Origin: Glossina fuscipes | Taxonomy: Eukaryota > Arthropoda > Insecta > Diptera > Glossinidae | Reading direction: 5' to 3' | Assembly (NCBI RefSeq): GCF_014805625.2 | Contig: NW_023998415.1 | Span: forward strand, 30,322,243 to 30,386,242 | DNA: 64,000 nucleotides | Part shown: in pieces, positions 1-11,061 of the stretch | How positions within the stretch are numbered: position 1 is the first letter of the stretch | Layout: every line of letters starts with the position of its first letter | Program-made: the position numbers and the translations under genes | The notes under the pieces: model-generated | The model's input: the letters and a program-made list of their open reading frames with translations, nothing else | Told to the model about the DNA's origin: nothing | The model's database searches: none

Positions 1-550
1 ATTTTCAGTAACCTACAAACCGATATTAACTCAATTCTACATCAGCAATGCCTGCTACCTTGTGAATACTGTTAGGTTTTCAATCCGTTGACTGAAAAGT
101 AATTCTGGTCAGTTGGTAGAATTCGAACTGACGCTTCCAGAAGGAATTTTATTTGCGAAGCGTTTGTCCATGTCCACAAGACCCATATGTTTAATTTAAA
201 TTGGATTTCACAATTGAGGCTCCTCCTTAGAACTAAGCTCTAGTTAAAATTTTAATCATATTTTTCTCAAGTTGACGGTATCATTCCCGTACCCCAAATT
301 CTTTTTTAAATTAATATTTTCACAAGAGAACAATAATAGTCACAGGCAGTAATGTTTATGAAGTTTCCTCTATAATGCCTTGCATTAAAAAATAACTTGA
401 AGCGTGTTAGAGAGAATGTTTTTTTTAAAGATATACGAATTTTTCCACATGGATACGTTAATCATCAACAAAAGACTTTGGCAATTTTATACTATTCTTA
501 AAAAAAATGAGATAAACTACTTATTTAGTTTCAACATCACGTTACACGTA
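1..550. other. Intron sequence upstream of the guanylate cyclase exon; no exon seen
   Basis: The exon that begins at 702 starts in the middle of the kinase-homology domain, so the stretch before it should be an intron of the same gene. I looked for a kinase-like exon on the + strand here and found none: all frames carry frequent stops and no kinase motif. The missing ligand-binding, transmembrane and N-lobe exons must lie left of the window or in an exon too short to recognise. Confidence 0.5.
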
Positions 551-632
551 GCAGTCGTGGCCGAGCGGTTAAGGCGTCTGACTAGAAATCAGATTCCCTC
601 TGGGAGCGTAGGTTCGAATCCTACCGACTGCG
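551..632 (+). tRNA. tRNA-Ser (anticodon AGA)
   Basis: This is a complete 82-nt class II tRNA gene. The acceptor stem GCAGTCG (551-557) pairs perfectly with CGACTGC (625-631), with G632 as discriminator base. The anticodon stem TCTGA/TCAGA (577-581, 589-593) closes the loop CTAGAAA, which places AGA at 584-586, decoding the serine codon UCU. A long variable arm typical of tRNA-Ser is present. The internal Pol III promoter is intact: A box TGGCCGAGCGG at 558-568 and B box GGTTCGAATCC at 611-621. No intron and no encoded CCA. It lies in the same orientation as the guanylate cyclase gene and inside its intron, 69 bp before the acceptor AG at 700-701. The perfect stems and boxes suggest a functional gene rather than a SINE or pseudogene. 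Confidence 0.97.
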
Positions 633-670
633 ATTGAGAAGATGATAATCAATCACACCTCACCCGTGTG

Positions 671-683
671 TTTTCTTTTTTTT
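671..683 (+). terminator. T-run: Pol III terminator and splice polypyrimidine tract
   Basis: TTTT at 671-674, then C, then eight T at 676-683. It begins 38 bp after the tRNA and is the first run of four or more T downstream of it, so it is the expected Pol III terminator. It is also the start of the pyrimidine-rich stretch leading to the acceptor AG at 700-701 of the cyclase exon. The double use is inference. Confidence 0.6.
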
Positions 684-701
684 GTTAATCTTTCATTTTA
701 G

Positions 702-2133
702 AACTTTTATACCGTGCTCCCGAGCTCTTACGCCAAGGTCCCGCTTCCTTGGTAATGGGCACTCAAAAGGGCGATTCTTATTCATTTGGTATTGTTTTAT
801 ACGAAATTCACGTACGACATGGTCCTTTTGGCGAAACCGGTTTAACTCCCATGAAATGCTTAGAAAAAGTGCTACATGTTCAGGACAATTTGTATCCGTA
901 TCGGCCTTCATTGCAACCTTTGGAAACATCCTTTGATTGTGTACGTGAAATTTTAAAAGAGTGTTGGTCTGAACGGCCAGAGGAGAGACCGGACTTTAAA
1001 ATCATACGTGCCAAACTGAGGCCCTTACGCAAGGGTATGAAACCCAATATTTTCGATAATATGATGGCTATGATGGAAAAATATGCGAATAATTTGGAAG
1101 CTTTAGTAGACGAGCGTACCGATCAATTGCAAGAAGAGAAAAAGAAGACTGAAGCTTTGCTATTGGAAATGTTGCCCCGACCGGTGGCAGAGCAACTCAA
1201 AAAGGGACATAAAGTTGATCCCGAAAGCTATGAACAGGTTTCAATATACTTTAGTGATATTGTGGGATTTACTGCCATGTCAGCGGAAAGCACTCCGCTA
1301 CAAGTGGTAGATTTCCTTAATGATTTGTATACGTGCTTTGATTCTATTATCGGGCACTATGATGTTTATAAAGTAGAGACTATAGGCGATGCATATATGG
1401 TCGTCTCGGGATTACCAATACGTAATAATGATATACATGCTGCCGAAATAGCTTCTATGTCTCTCCATTTGCTAAATGCGGTATCTGAATTTAAAATAAG
1501 GCATCGTCCGGACAATAAATTACTTTTACGCATTGGTATCCATACCGGTCCAGTGTGCGCTGGCGTGGTAGGTCTAAAAATGCCACGATATTGTTTATTC
1601 GGTGATACAGTAAACACTGCCTCACGCATGGAATCCAATGGAGTGCCCTTAAAAATTCACTGCAGTCGACAATGCAAAGAGTTGCTAGAGAAATTGGGCG
1701 GTTACTATTATCAAGAACGTGGTGTTATACCAATGAAAGGCAAAGGTGAGCAACGAACTTATTGGCTATTGGGTGAAGATGCCGAGGCACGTGAGAAACG
1801 GTCCTACGAAAGGTCGCAGCGACGCGGTTCAAAAGCCTTAAACAAATACGTTCAAGGTACTATTAAACAAGAGAAAGAAAAACAACACCAACAACAGCAG
1901 CGACACAACCATCAAGGAAATGCAAGGCACGAAGGAGAGAAGCCAGAAAAAATATTGGGATGTGAACAACTAGCGCAACAACATTTATCGGTAGCTAATC
2001 ACTTAGGTATACGGTCTTCTTTGAAAAATAAAAGTTTACCACGTAATTCTATGACCAGATCATCGAGTCTAGAATCACCAAAGAAATTACGATTTGCTGC
2101 TGGAAATTTGCTGGAACATCATCGCTATCACAG
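702..2133 (+). CDS. Receptor-type guanylate cyclase, penultimate coding exon
   Basis: The enzyme makes cGMP from GTP and is normally a single-pass membrane receptor with its catalytic half in the cytosol. The exon follows the acceptor TTTTAG and enters after the first base of a codon. It encodes, in order: the end of the kinase-homology domain (motif YRAPELLR at about 710-733, then [13 protein letters not shown], up to about 1020); a linker predicted to form a coiled coil (about 1040-1230, with [16 protein letters not shown]); and the complete class III cyclase domain (about 1237-1790). Both metal-binding aspartates are present, in FSDIVGF (codon 1256-1258) and TIGDAYM (1388-1390). The guanine-selecting glutamate (1376-1378) and cysteine of [15 protein letters not shown] (1592-1594) are also present, so it is a guanylate rather than an adenylate cyclase. 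A basic, Gln/His-rich tail follows. The exon ends at CAG|GTTAGT. Upstream exons are not in the window. Which fly paralogue it is, I cannot say. Confidence 0.95.
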
Positions 2134-2187
2134 GTTAGTTTTAAAAGGATAAATTTTGTAAAAATTACGTAATCGAGATAATTTTAG
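2134..2187 (+). other. 54-bp intron in the guanylate cyclase gene
   Basis: Donor CAG|GTTAGT at 2134 and acceptor ATTTTAG at 2181-2187. Splicing joins AG (2132-2133) to T (2188), giving a serine codon, and keeps the reading frame into an open stretch of 68 codons. Without splicing the frame ends at a TAA at 2150-2152. A length of 54 bp is typical of short fly introns. Confidence 0.88.
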
Positions 2188-2392
2188 TGATGAAGCCTTG
2201 CTGGAAGTGATAACCGATACTTATAACAACGCTATAAGACGATCTTCAGCCTCTTCGACTTACTCCCGTTATGAAGAATCGAATTTGTCTTGCCACAATT
2301 GGGAAGACATCAATAACTGTAAACGCCAAAGACGTCCATCATCGTATCCGACTGCCAATACGCCACTCTTGCTTAATTTAAGCGACACTTGA
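2188..2392 (+). CDS. Guanylate cyclase, terminal coding exon (C-terminal tail)
   Basis: Continues the cyclase frame as SDEALLEVITDTYNNAIRR and so on, and ends at TGA 2390-2392 after LLLNLSDT. The tail is rich in Ser, Arg and Tyr and has no domain I recognise; it probably lies in the cytosol behind the cyclase domain. The whole visible part of the protein, 702 to 2392 spliced, is about 544 residues, roughly the intracellular half of a receptor cyclase. The frame match across the intron and the open frame in AT-rich DNA are the main support. Confidence 0.87.
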
Positions 2393-2443
2393 ATTATGAA
2401 AACAATTTCGAAATAAGCTGAAAATATTTAACAAAAAATTGAT

Positions 2444-2560
2444 AATAAAAAAATACTATATATATGTAATTTTACATTTGGATTATTAAATATCACTTAA
2501 ATTAAATGTTTGTGTAGATATAATAGCTATAAATGTGTGTAACAACAATAACATAATAAA
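2444..2560 (+). promoter_or_regulatory. Two candidate poly(A) signals of the guanylate cyclase mRNA
   Basis: AATAAA occurs at 2444-2449 and at 2555-2560, 52 and 163 bp after the stop codon. The second is followed by a T/G-containing stretch and is the better candidate. In DNA this AT-rich the hexamer is common by chance. Confidence 0.5.
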
Positions 2561-2640
2561 AACATTTCTCTAGTCTACGGTTTCTAAATGTATTTGAAAT
2601 GAAAATGTTTACTATTTATTAAATATTAACTTTACATACA

Positions 2641-2642
2641 TA

Positions 2643-2685
<43 letters not shown>
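2641..2685. repeat. Compound (TA)n-(TAA)n microsatellite
   Basis: About ten TA units run directly into about eight ATA/TAA units. It lies just after the 3' end of the cyclase gene. Confidence 0.95.
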
Positions 2686-2839
2686 AGGGTCGAGTGTTAA
2701 AAATAGAAACTTTGATTTTTTAATTGCTTGAACGTATTGCCGTCTTACCATTCTCAAGCGAATACATGAAAAATTTTAATTAATTTATTAATTTCAGACT
2801 TATCAAGTGATCGGTTTGGAACTCCCTCTGCATGAATGG

Positions 2840-3300
2840 GTAGAAATTGTTAAAATTGATTATAAAAATAATGAATTTGTTCGGACTACATTCCTTGCGT
2901 AAATAAGCAAATTTATAGTCAACGTAATGGACCTACAGAGCTCATCATTCGCAATGTAATCCGAGAAAGGCCGACAAAGGCAGTCAAATGGTATTGTTTG
3001 CGATATGCCAAGACTTCAATGTGAAAATGTCGATGCTGAGAATTCTACTGATTTTACGTTGCGTGAATCAGATTATTGTGATCTTGACTATATGTGATTT
3101 TAGCAAAATGATGCAACATATTACACAATCGATATACTGGAAGAAAAATTCAATAACTGTGTAATCGTCAACTGGCCATCGAGATCATATGACATGATTA
3201 TCATTGGACCTTTTTTTTTGGGGGTTACGTCAAGTCATTCATTTATGCAAATAAATTACAAGCACTTGATGAACTTATTTTCAAAGATTATTTATATTGA
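2840..3300 (+). mobile_element. Relic of a Tc1/mariner-superfamily transposase (relic A)
   Basis: Two blocks of a DDE transposase survive in the same orientation. The first (2840-2900) reads VEIVKIDYKNNEFVR, like the start of the helix-turn-helix domain in a fly/ant mariner-like group that I know from memory. The second reads QNDATYYTIDILEEKF then NWPSRSYD (about 3100-3195), and after a frame change GYVKSFIYANKLQALDEL (about 3222-3276), matching the end of the catalytic domain of the same group. The middle is lost, stop codons and a frame change interrupt the rest, and the third catalytic acid seems replaced. I did not find terminal inverted repeats. It is a dead fragment. Confidence 0.75.
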
Positions 3301-6300
3301 AATAAGCGCACAAATATGAAAATATGGAAAAGCCGCTAAAGAATGATATCTTATTTGATCAGCCGGTAACTAAATACCTTCCTAAGCAGGCTTCAAACTT
3401 CTACGAGATTCAATTCATACTTAATTAAAACCATTTTTTGAGCCCGCTACCGATGCATACGGATCCTTTGCAGTCGCCAACACAAAGCTTCGAAGAGTTC
3501 ATTAAGTTTTTCGATTCTTGATGGGGACAGTATTCTGGACTGATCTAAACACATATATATGTCCGCGTGGCCGCCTATCCGTTTGTCTATCAATGTAATA
3601 TTCAAAATAAATTAAAGTAATCTAAGTCCAAGTCGCGTCATTATATTGATTGAAGCAAATTAATCGCCCGTTTGACGGTTAAGCAAAGGCGCCCTATAAC
3701 CGTGCCATCAAATCACATAAATTTTTGACGCCACTACATTTCTATTTCCTACCGTTACAAAAAATGGAGGGGATAGGCGTATGCTTCAACCGATTTGACC
3801 CATTTTCATTACGTTGATGTGCAGTCGGAGAGCCGGACTAGTTAAGATCGAGAAGCTATGTATAAGGCCTATGAAGATTGCTTCTGGCTTCTCACGTTGA
3901 TTTCTTGCCACCAAGCCGACATGTAAATCACTTAGAATGTTAAAGAACTGTCGATTGTTGTGCTAGATACATACGTACTTTATATGAATATTGAGTAAGA
4001 GCTCAGAGAGCTCAGAGAGCCTTGCAATAAGTGGTCATTCATTGGAATAAGCTAAACATGCGCTTTGAAGGCGCGAACCAATTCACAAAAATGTTCAAAT
4101 AGTTCCGTAGAACACATATTTTCGTATTTATGTTTTGAATTGATTTGAAAAGATTTGAAAACATAACATTTTAAGATTTTGGCACAAAGACATGCTTTTT
4201 CTATCTTCTATCTGTCTTCTATTTCAACTGAAGGATATCAAACCGGATATTCAATTCAAATAAAGATTTAATATCATCTCATCTCATTGGAGGCGTATAC
4301 ACTGCTTCGAAAATGCCATTCGATTTTCTAAGTCATTAAATTCTAAAGCAGGGGAAGACCAACTATGCCCAACCATACGATCTTACCGGCATCATGCAGT
4401 TGGCGACTGGCGAAAACCGGGCTAAAGGATTAAAAATGACGCGATGCACTTTGGTAACGTTTACTTGCTTCTAAAAGGGTACAAGGTTGCAATGCTTTGC
4501 TCGTCTTATCGCATTATTCGTGAGCATATCTGGAAAGTCTGCTGTAAGCCAATTGTAAAAGTATTATTAGTGTCTTAGAAGTACTCTCATAATTTTAAAA
4601 TATAAAATTCATTACAGAGATTATTCTCCTTAAAATAATTACATAATAGAGAACTTGTAACTTATAAAGTAATTCATTGATTTACACACGAAATTTAGCG
4701 AATATAAATAAACAGTGGAATTAGATTGAATTTTGAAAAATAAACTTAATCTGTTTATTATAAATAATCTTAGAGAATAACAAAATAGCAAAAGAAAATG
4801 GAAAAAAGTAAAAACGAAATTCATATATAAACAAACAAGAGAAAAATAATAAAAAAACATATACAGAGGCATAGATCCGAGTAGGAAACGAATCCCTAAA
4901 CCATTGCAAACATGCAAAAACTTGGCAGCCATAGTTAGTTCGAATCATACGAAGCTTTAGTTTAAATACGGCGTAGGTGGAGCTCGCTCATTATAGAAAG
5001 TAGCTTCGATAGAGTTTAACGAATCGAACGAATATTGAGGTTAAGTTACAGATGTCATCTAGATTCTTGCGAAGCCTCTTAAATGGGTTGAGAAGTTCAT
5101 ATTGACTGAGCTTTATGAAAACAACGGCTAAGAACATTGAAGCACTAATAATGCTGACGCGCCAATATTACCATTTATTAACTTAACTAAGCAGGAGGAG
5201 ACACCGAGAACAAATTCACTTTCCTGTAAAGCGAGAAAGGCCAGCAAAGTTTGTCTATTTCCATAAGGAGGCATGGATAGGAGGAGTTAGGTACCAAGCC
5301 AAATTTCTCAGGGCAAATAGCAAAAATTAATTTTCAACCGACTTGTATTAAGACAACATGGCAGAGGAGACCATATAACTGAGACATATTCAAGTATTGG
5401 TCTCAAGAAGCTAATGAAGAGCGCAAAGATCGTTAAGCGAATAATGAAATAGAATTTATTTCACTGATGCAATGGTTAGCACTTCATTGCATGATACACA
5501 TATAGTGTCCGCCAAGGCGAAAGCGGAGTGTAATTATCTCAGATTTTTCGTCTTGAATGAAACGAACAACATATTTTCTTTTACTTTTCATATATATTTA
5601 TTTGCTTCTTATGTTTGTTTTGTTTTTTTTTCCTTTTAATTTTTTATGTCTAAAAATATTTAAGCTTTCATTGACATTTTTCACGTTTTTTTTTATTTGA
5701 TTTTTCAATAAATGATTCAACAAACCGTATTTATTATGTATATTCTCTTCTTAATATAATATAAAAAGTTTTTAAAATAATTACAACAATTGATTTTCTA
5801 TTAATTTGATTTATTAAAATTTCATTTACTTTTGTTTAACATAAATTATATATTATTTATTTGTCGTGCAATAAATATAACTGCTTTGTTTTTCACTTTT
5901 TTCTTTTTGATAACAAACAAACTTTTTGCGTATATCGTCTTTTATAAGATTGGATTATATAATTCAATTCCTTTAAATTATTTTCTGCTGTTATTATGCT
6001 TTTTTCTTTTTTTTTTTTTTGTTGTCCTCTTGCAAATTTATTTAAAGAAAGATGAATAGCAATTAGTTTTGTCAATCATCTCTCAGAAATTTGAACTTTC
6101 ATCTGACATTTAAATCGAGGCCATGACTTTGCCTATGAAATTTTTTATTTCTTTCAAGCTTTAGGAACCGATTTCCTAAACACAACAAGAGGATATAAAA
6201 AGCATCTCCTCGCGCGTGCAGCCTTTATCTCCTCGGACTTAAAGGTTTTATCGATAAACGTATTATTTCGAAATGACCTGAGATAAAACCAATTTCTACG

Positions 6301-6584
6301 GTATCAAGTTTTTATAAGCTGTGTTATAGGCTTATGTCTGTCTATTCGTGCGTCTCCATGTAATTGAGGCTCAATAATTGAGGCTGCAGGTCACAACTTT
6401 TACAATATTTTTGATGGAAATTGGCAGAGTGATCTATGTCACTGAAAAGGGATTGGATCGATTTGATTGCGCTTACGTACTTTGAAAATGTTATTATAGA
6501 GAAAATTAATTTATTGTATTCTACACCACTTGTCGTAAAACGGTATAATAAGGGTAGTTGAGCGAATGGATGTACGCAAAAACA
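3301..6584. other. Intergenic region with fragmentary repeats, no gene seen
   Basis: Convergent space between the cyclase and the phosphatase. At 3770-3820 a short piece (ttcaaccgatttgaccca) looks like the reverse complement of the DINE-1-like 'tgggccaaatcggt' block, and 3560-3595 carries a tccg/gtctatc block. Near 4000 there is a short tandem gagctcaga. The rest is unique-looking AT-rich DNA with long T-runs around 5600-6020. Short open frames at 4639-4948 and 5832-6075 are low-complexity and I do not take them as genes. Confidence 0.5.
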
Positions 6585-7060
6585 CGACGGACTTGAGATA
6601 TATCCATCTTTTATTAGAAAATATTTCTGAATCGATCGAGATTTGTCTGTCCGTCTACTTTGATTTCTTGTGTTCAACTTACAGGTCGCAATTTTTGAAC
6701 TATTGTGATGAAACTTGGTTTGGTTGGTGTTTAAGGATGGACCGTGCCCCACTAAAGCCTCTTTACTTGTTATATTTAAAATTTGTTTAACAAAATACAG
6801 TGCACGCAATATAGCACGGGCAGGCGTACTGAGGCCACTGTAAAATATGAATAAGAATCCGTTCCCACAAAAACGTTCTTATGGAAAATAAGCCTTATAT
6901 TGCAACAAGTCGTCAGATTGACAATAATAATAATGTGATGAAAAGTGCTTCTGATTGCGGACTTGGTTTATAAATTTACTATCTTCAAATTTGATCACAA
7001 CAAAGGTCTATTTTTCGGGCCTACGCCCGTGTAAAGGTTCTCGCGAACATGTGGACATTG
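6585..7060 (+). repeat. Dispersed repeat R2, long copy 1
   Basis: This stretch aligns by eye, with gaps, to 44510-45070 in the same orientation. Shared landmarks are 'aggacttgaga', a block with gatcga followed by gtctgtccgt, 'gatgaaa.ttgg', 'gcgttcccat/ccgttcccac', 'tttataaa.tttact', 'gtttgatcacaa' and a final 'acccgtg/tgcgtg' stretch. No coding potential is seen in it; the 155-aa open frame on the - strand (6342-6809) is accidental. It is a non-autonomous repeat of unknown class. The core resembles the reverse of the DINE-1 block but the flanks differ. Confidence 0.65.
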
Positions 7061-8680
7061 CTTGGCGATAATATTTAATTTTTGATATTTCATGACACAA
7101 ATAATGGTGTAAAGTAGTTTATCTTTTGCCTTCAGATGTTTTCTGAAGTTTCGACTGACTATTTCTGAATTTCACTTCACCACTCCTGCTTTTCTTCTAT
7201 CGAGTCATAATTTCCGAATTGCATTTAATGCATTCGGATTTTTATTTATGCAAACGGATTGATATTTCCGCGTTTCTTTAAGATGGAAAGCGAAAGAAAA
7301 TTGATAAGAAAGGAAAGAAGGGATTCGTTGCAATCCGAAGCTAATGTGACGCCTGAAAAATTCAACTCAAAATTATCTGGATGAAAGAGATGAAGGCTGG
7401 AAAGATATTTGAAATCTAATAAAAGCTTTGAAATGTAATTTCAATTTTATTATATAATCGGTCTTTGCATGAGCGTATAGAGTGCAAATCATACACTGCA
7501 AAATGTTGAATTCAGAGTTTGCGGTCCAATCCACCCCTTCCCCCTGGACTACATAGCTTATGATGGTGTCATAAAGAAATCGCAAAGTAAATTATAAAGA
7601 ACATCTGAACATAATGCAAAAAATTTAATTCAATCTAGTTGTTGTTGTTACTGTATTATTTTTACTTTTTTCGCCTTTCCATTAACTCATTAAAGTTTTT
7701 TCTTTCATATTTAAGATATCCTTTGTTTTATTATTATTGCATAACATATATTTAGGTATAAAAGTAAAATTTTTTTTCATTATTCATCTTTTTTAGTAAA
7801 AAAATCTACAATATAATCAACAATAATTTAACAACAATATATATGTGTTCTAAAAGAAACAAAATCTTCTAATAAGTCGCTACAATTGTTTTGTGAGCGT
7901 TTTTGTATTTACTTGTTAAGCTTTTTTTTTTTTTGTTTTTTTAGTTATTATTATATGTATATGTTTGCTTATAGAAATATGCGTTTGCAAAATGTGAATT
8001 CCTTTGAACTTCCTTCTATTGCAAAGAAATTCTTAATAGAAAGTTCCTTTTGAGTAACATACAAATAGTCGAACGAGAGCACACAATTTGTGATAGGAAA
8101 TAGTAACGCAACCCAACTCCCAACCATAAAAGTCTGCGTCCAATCCGTTCCGTGTTTCTTTTATTTTATTTTATAATCAAACTTCGACTAACTTAATATA
8201 CAGCAACTATGAATGATATTGTCGGATCACTGCGTCTTTTAGATAGCCTACATTACTTCGCCTGACGCAGTCATTCACTGATTTTCGGAATAATACAACC
8301 AAAAAAAAAAAAAAAAAAGACCCTATATACGAATTTCAGATTAGTTGAAATTTAGCAAACTTAATTTACACACATTAGAGCTTTGTCGCCTACGCCTATG
8401 TGATCCAAGTGCCCGATCGTTAATTTGCTAAGGGCCAGTTTTCATCGTAAAGTATTTGAGATTAGACCGTTTTGGCATGTAAAGGCTTATCTTTCATTAG
8501 AATCTTTGTACCGGGATTCGGGTTGGGATTCAAAAAATTGACTTATGCGGTTCAAGTTCGTTCAAGGTTAGCTTTTATGTTAAATTATTATTATGAACGT
8601 ATTTTAACCAACTACCATTGAAAATGAATCCTTTTCATCATGTAAAGATTCCATATCCGTAGAACCAATTTTTATCATGA
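7061..8680. other. AT-rich intergenic DNA, nothing recognised
   Basis: Contains T-runs (7921-7941) and an 18-bp A-run near 8300, and no open frame with a recognisable product on either strand. Confidence 0.5.
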
Positions 8681-8689
8681 TGATCCGAT

Positions 8690-8830
8690 CCGAACTGTTT
8701 TCAATAACATTCGTCCTTGTACCGAAATAGTTGAAAACGTGCGACGTGTAGAATGAACGTGGATAGACATCCGGTAGATAGACGGACAGACAAGTTTAGG
8801 CTATAGTCGGTATAATAAAAGATGGGTCTA
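8690..8830 (-). repeat. Dispersed repeat R2, core fragment
   Basis: Contains tagacggacagacaagttt followed by tataataaaagatgggtc, the reverse-complement arrangement of the core in the long R2 copies. Upstream similarity becomes too weak to place an edge. Confidence 0.5.
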
Positions 8831-10734
8831 TCCAAGTCCTTGTGACTCTTACCAATTTCCGCATAAACTTAATAAATCCTTGAAATGCATCAAGGAGTTG
8901 TTATTAGACTTCTAAGCCAACTATCGAAACAAGTTATTCGGCCAAGGCCCAAGCCATGACTACACTCTTATATAACTCGTGACGAGATTATTTGTTAAGA
9001 GACTTAGTTTCAAAACGAAAAAAAAAAAAAAAAAAAACTGACAAATAAGAGACAGAGCACTGCTTTAAAATTATTATTAAACTCTTAGGTAATTTTATCT
9101 TCAAAGAAAGCGAAATCAGAAGCAGACGAAAAAAGATTAACTTGAGATTTCATATTCAAATTTATAGATGACATGCACTTGAGTATGTAAATGTTATATG
9201 CGGCTGAATCGATACAGAATCTCATTTCGCATAAGAACATTGCATGCATGAATAATGTCGGTCAGGTCAGCAATTGTTTTCCCGTTCATCTCGAATACCC
9301 TACATTATCATTAGTGCGAATTGGTGCGAATTTCTGCCAATATCTTAAGAAAATGTTTATACAAATGTGAGTCGGCATATGAGAATGTTTTTAACATGGA
9401 AAGTGAAAAGTATAAAAGTGAAAGAATGTAAGCATTAGGCAGGGCGTCACGAAATGCGTTTGCGGAAATATTGAATTTCCCGAATGTTTCTCAGTTTCAA
9501 TGGCCAGTGACTGATCGGATCAAAGCGTTCAGTTTGCTGCTTCATAGTGCTGATGAATGTGTCATCAATAAATTATCTGTAAAAAAATTCGCATATTTAG
9601 TCGAAGTTCGCTGGTTACATAAGGATAATTGAAACGCAGACTTTTTTTTTTTTTTTAATACCGAAGAGGAAAAATCATGAAAGCTTTTAGTTCTGTAATA
9701 AGCAATAATTAAGCTTTTACGTTTGTCGGGATTCTCGTGTTATTATAATATGCAATATTTGTTTTATTATTTTTTTTTTTTTTTTGCTTTTTATTATTGC
9801 ATTTGATCTGATTTGAGTAACATGCTCTCTCTCGGCGTATATGTACACATAATAATTTATTGCGATACTTTACTCTCGATAAGGTACAAGCGGAGTCGTT
9901 TTTCATTAAATGTAAATTTTTTAAGATATTTTTTCGCACTTTTTAATGAGCGATTTAAAAACAAAAACTTACGATAATAGTTTTGTGCATCTTAGCGTTA
10001 GAGCAGGTAGTGTTTGCAAGTGTTAGACACTGTGTAGAGCTTAAGTTAATTTCTTTTTCATAGAGCAGTAAATATTTTAAATAAATTTAAAATTTAGAGA
10101 GTAGAAAAGAGAGATTTTTTTTTTTTTTTTTGTTTAGCTTAAAGTTTTTCTTCATAATTGTTCCATATTTGCTTCTTTGTTTTTTTTATTATTTTGTTTT
10201 TTTCCTTTTTTTGTTGTTCAATTTTTTCGTATTTTTTAAAATTTTTTTTAATTAACTTTTTTGATTTTAGATCTAAAGGCGTTTATTGAGCTAAAATCTG
10301 AATTTGTTTTTTTTTTTTTTTGTTCACATTGTTGTTGATTTAAAAAAAATATTCATTGCTTTTCAAGTTTCGACTTTATGTAAATCTTTTAACTTTGGCT
10401 TAACTTTGCTCCCTAGGCTTTAAAAGGTTTGCTTTTTAAATTCGAAAGCTTAATAATTAATTATTATAGATTATATGGAGAGGAAAAGGGAGGCGAACAG
10501 CAGGAATAATTTTTCCAATACTTTTTCTCTTCTTAACAAAATTAATTTAAGAAATGCATTGTTTTGATTAAATAATAAAAATGCTTTAGACAGATTTTAT
10601 TTGTATGTAACAGTCAATTTCTTGCCTTTTCGTTGCCGCCCAATTATTTCATCTTTGTTTTTTCACTAAACTGGCAGATCTTTAAGAAATTATTTCATTA
10701 GAGGGTCATATTTATGTTTATTTGTTTGTTACAT
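8831..10734. other. Homopolymer-rich intergenic DNA and probable 3' UTR of the phosphatase
   Basis: Runs of 10-20 A or T recur (9018, 9640, 9770, 10110, 10310). On the - strand the stretch next to 10735 should hold the 3' UTR of the spliced phosphatase mRNA; a TTTATT (AATAAA on the - strand) lies near 10594. I see no further coding exon of the phosphatase here. The open frame at 9709-9939 is low-complexity. Confidence 0.45.
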
Positions 10735-10922
10735 TTACCTTCGCACACCATGTCTAGGGCTGACAGGTGGAGTTCGGGCTGGTGACGCCGGAGCAGAACT
10801 GCCTGCCGAACCTCGAGATGAGGCCAATGATAGGGTAGATGTACGCGGTGCTGAGCAACCCAGATATATAGCCGACCCTCTATCGCTGTCCCGTAAATCT
10901 ACACGTGAGGATGGCACCGAAC
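10735..10922 (-). CDS. Dual-specificity phosphatase, exon 5 (last exon of the long isoform)
   Basis: The exon follows an acceptor TATTACAG and continues the frame of exon 4: ACA G joined to GT TCG GTG gives T-G-S-V. It encodes about 61 residues rich in Ser, Arg, Ala and Pro (for example SAPASPARTPPVSPRHG), with several SP/TP sites that proline-directed kinases could use, and ends in GVRR and TAA at 10737-10735. It has no recognised fold and is probably disordered. The sequence AAG|GTAAAT at the very end could also act as a donor, so a further exon at lower coordinates is possible; I found none. The five-exon sum of 1374 nt is exactly 458 codons including this stop, which fits its being the true end. 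Confidence 0.75.
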
Positions 10923-11061
10923 CTGTAATATTTTAATATATGTATGTATGTTTTGCATAACTGAATATTACATAATTTCAATGAGTTGCCATTCTTTTAA
11001 ATAATCTCATGCTTTAATGCTCACTAATTTTCTCCCTTTCAATTTGTTTTAGGCTTCTAAC

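Noticed and set aside
1366..1638. - strand open frame of 90 codons inside the cyclase exon
   Set aside because: It is a shadow of the cyclase domain, with no start context and no recognisable product.
6342..6809. - strand open frame of 155 codons, the longest outside the two genes
   Set aside because: Most of it lies in repeat R2, whose partner copy at 44510-45070 does not keep the frame open.
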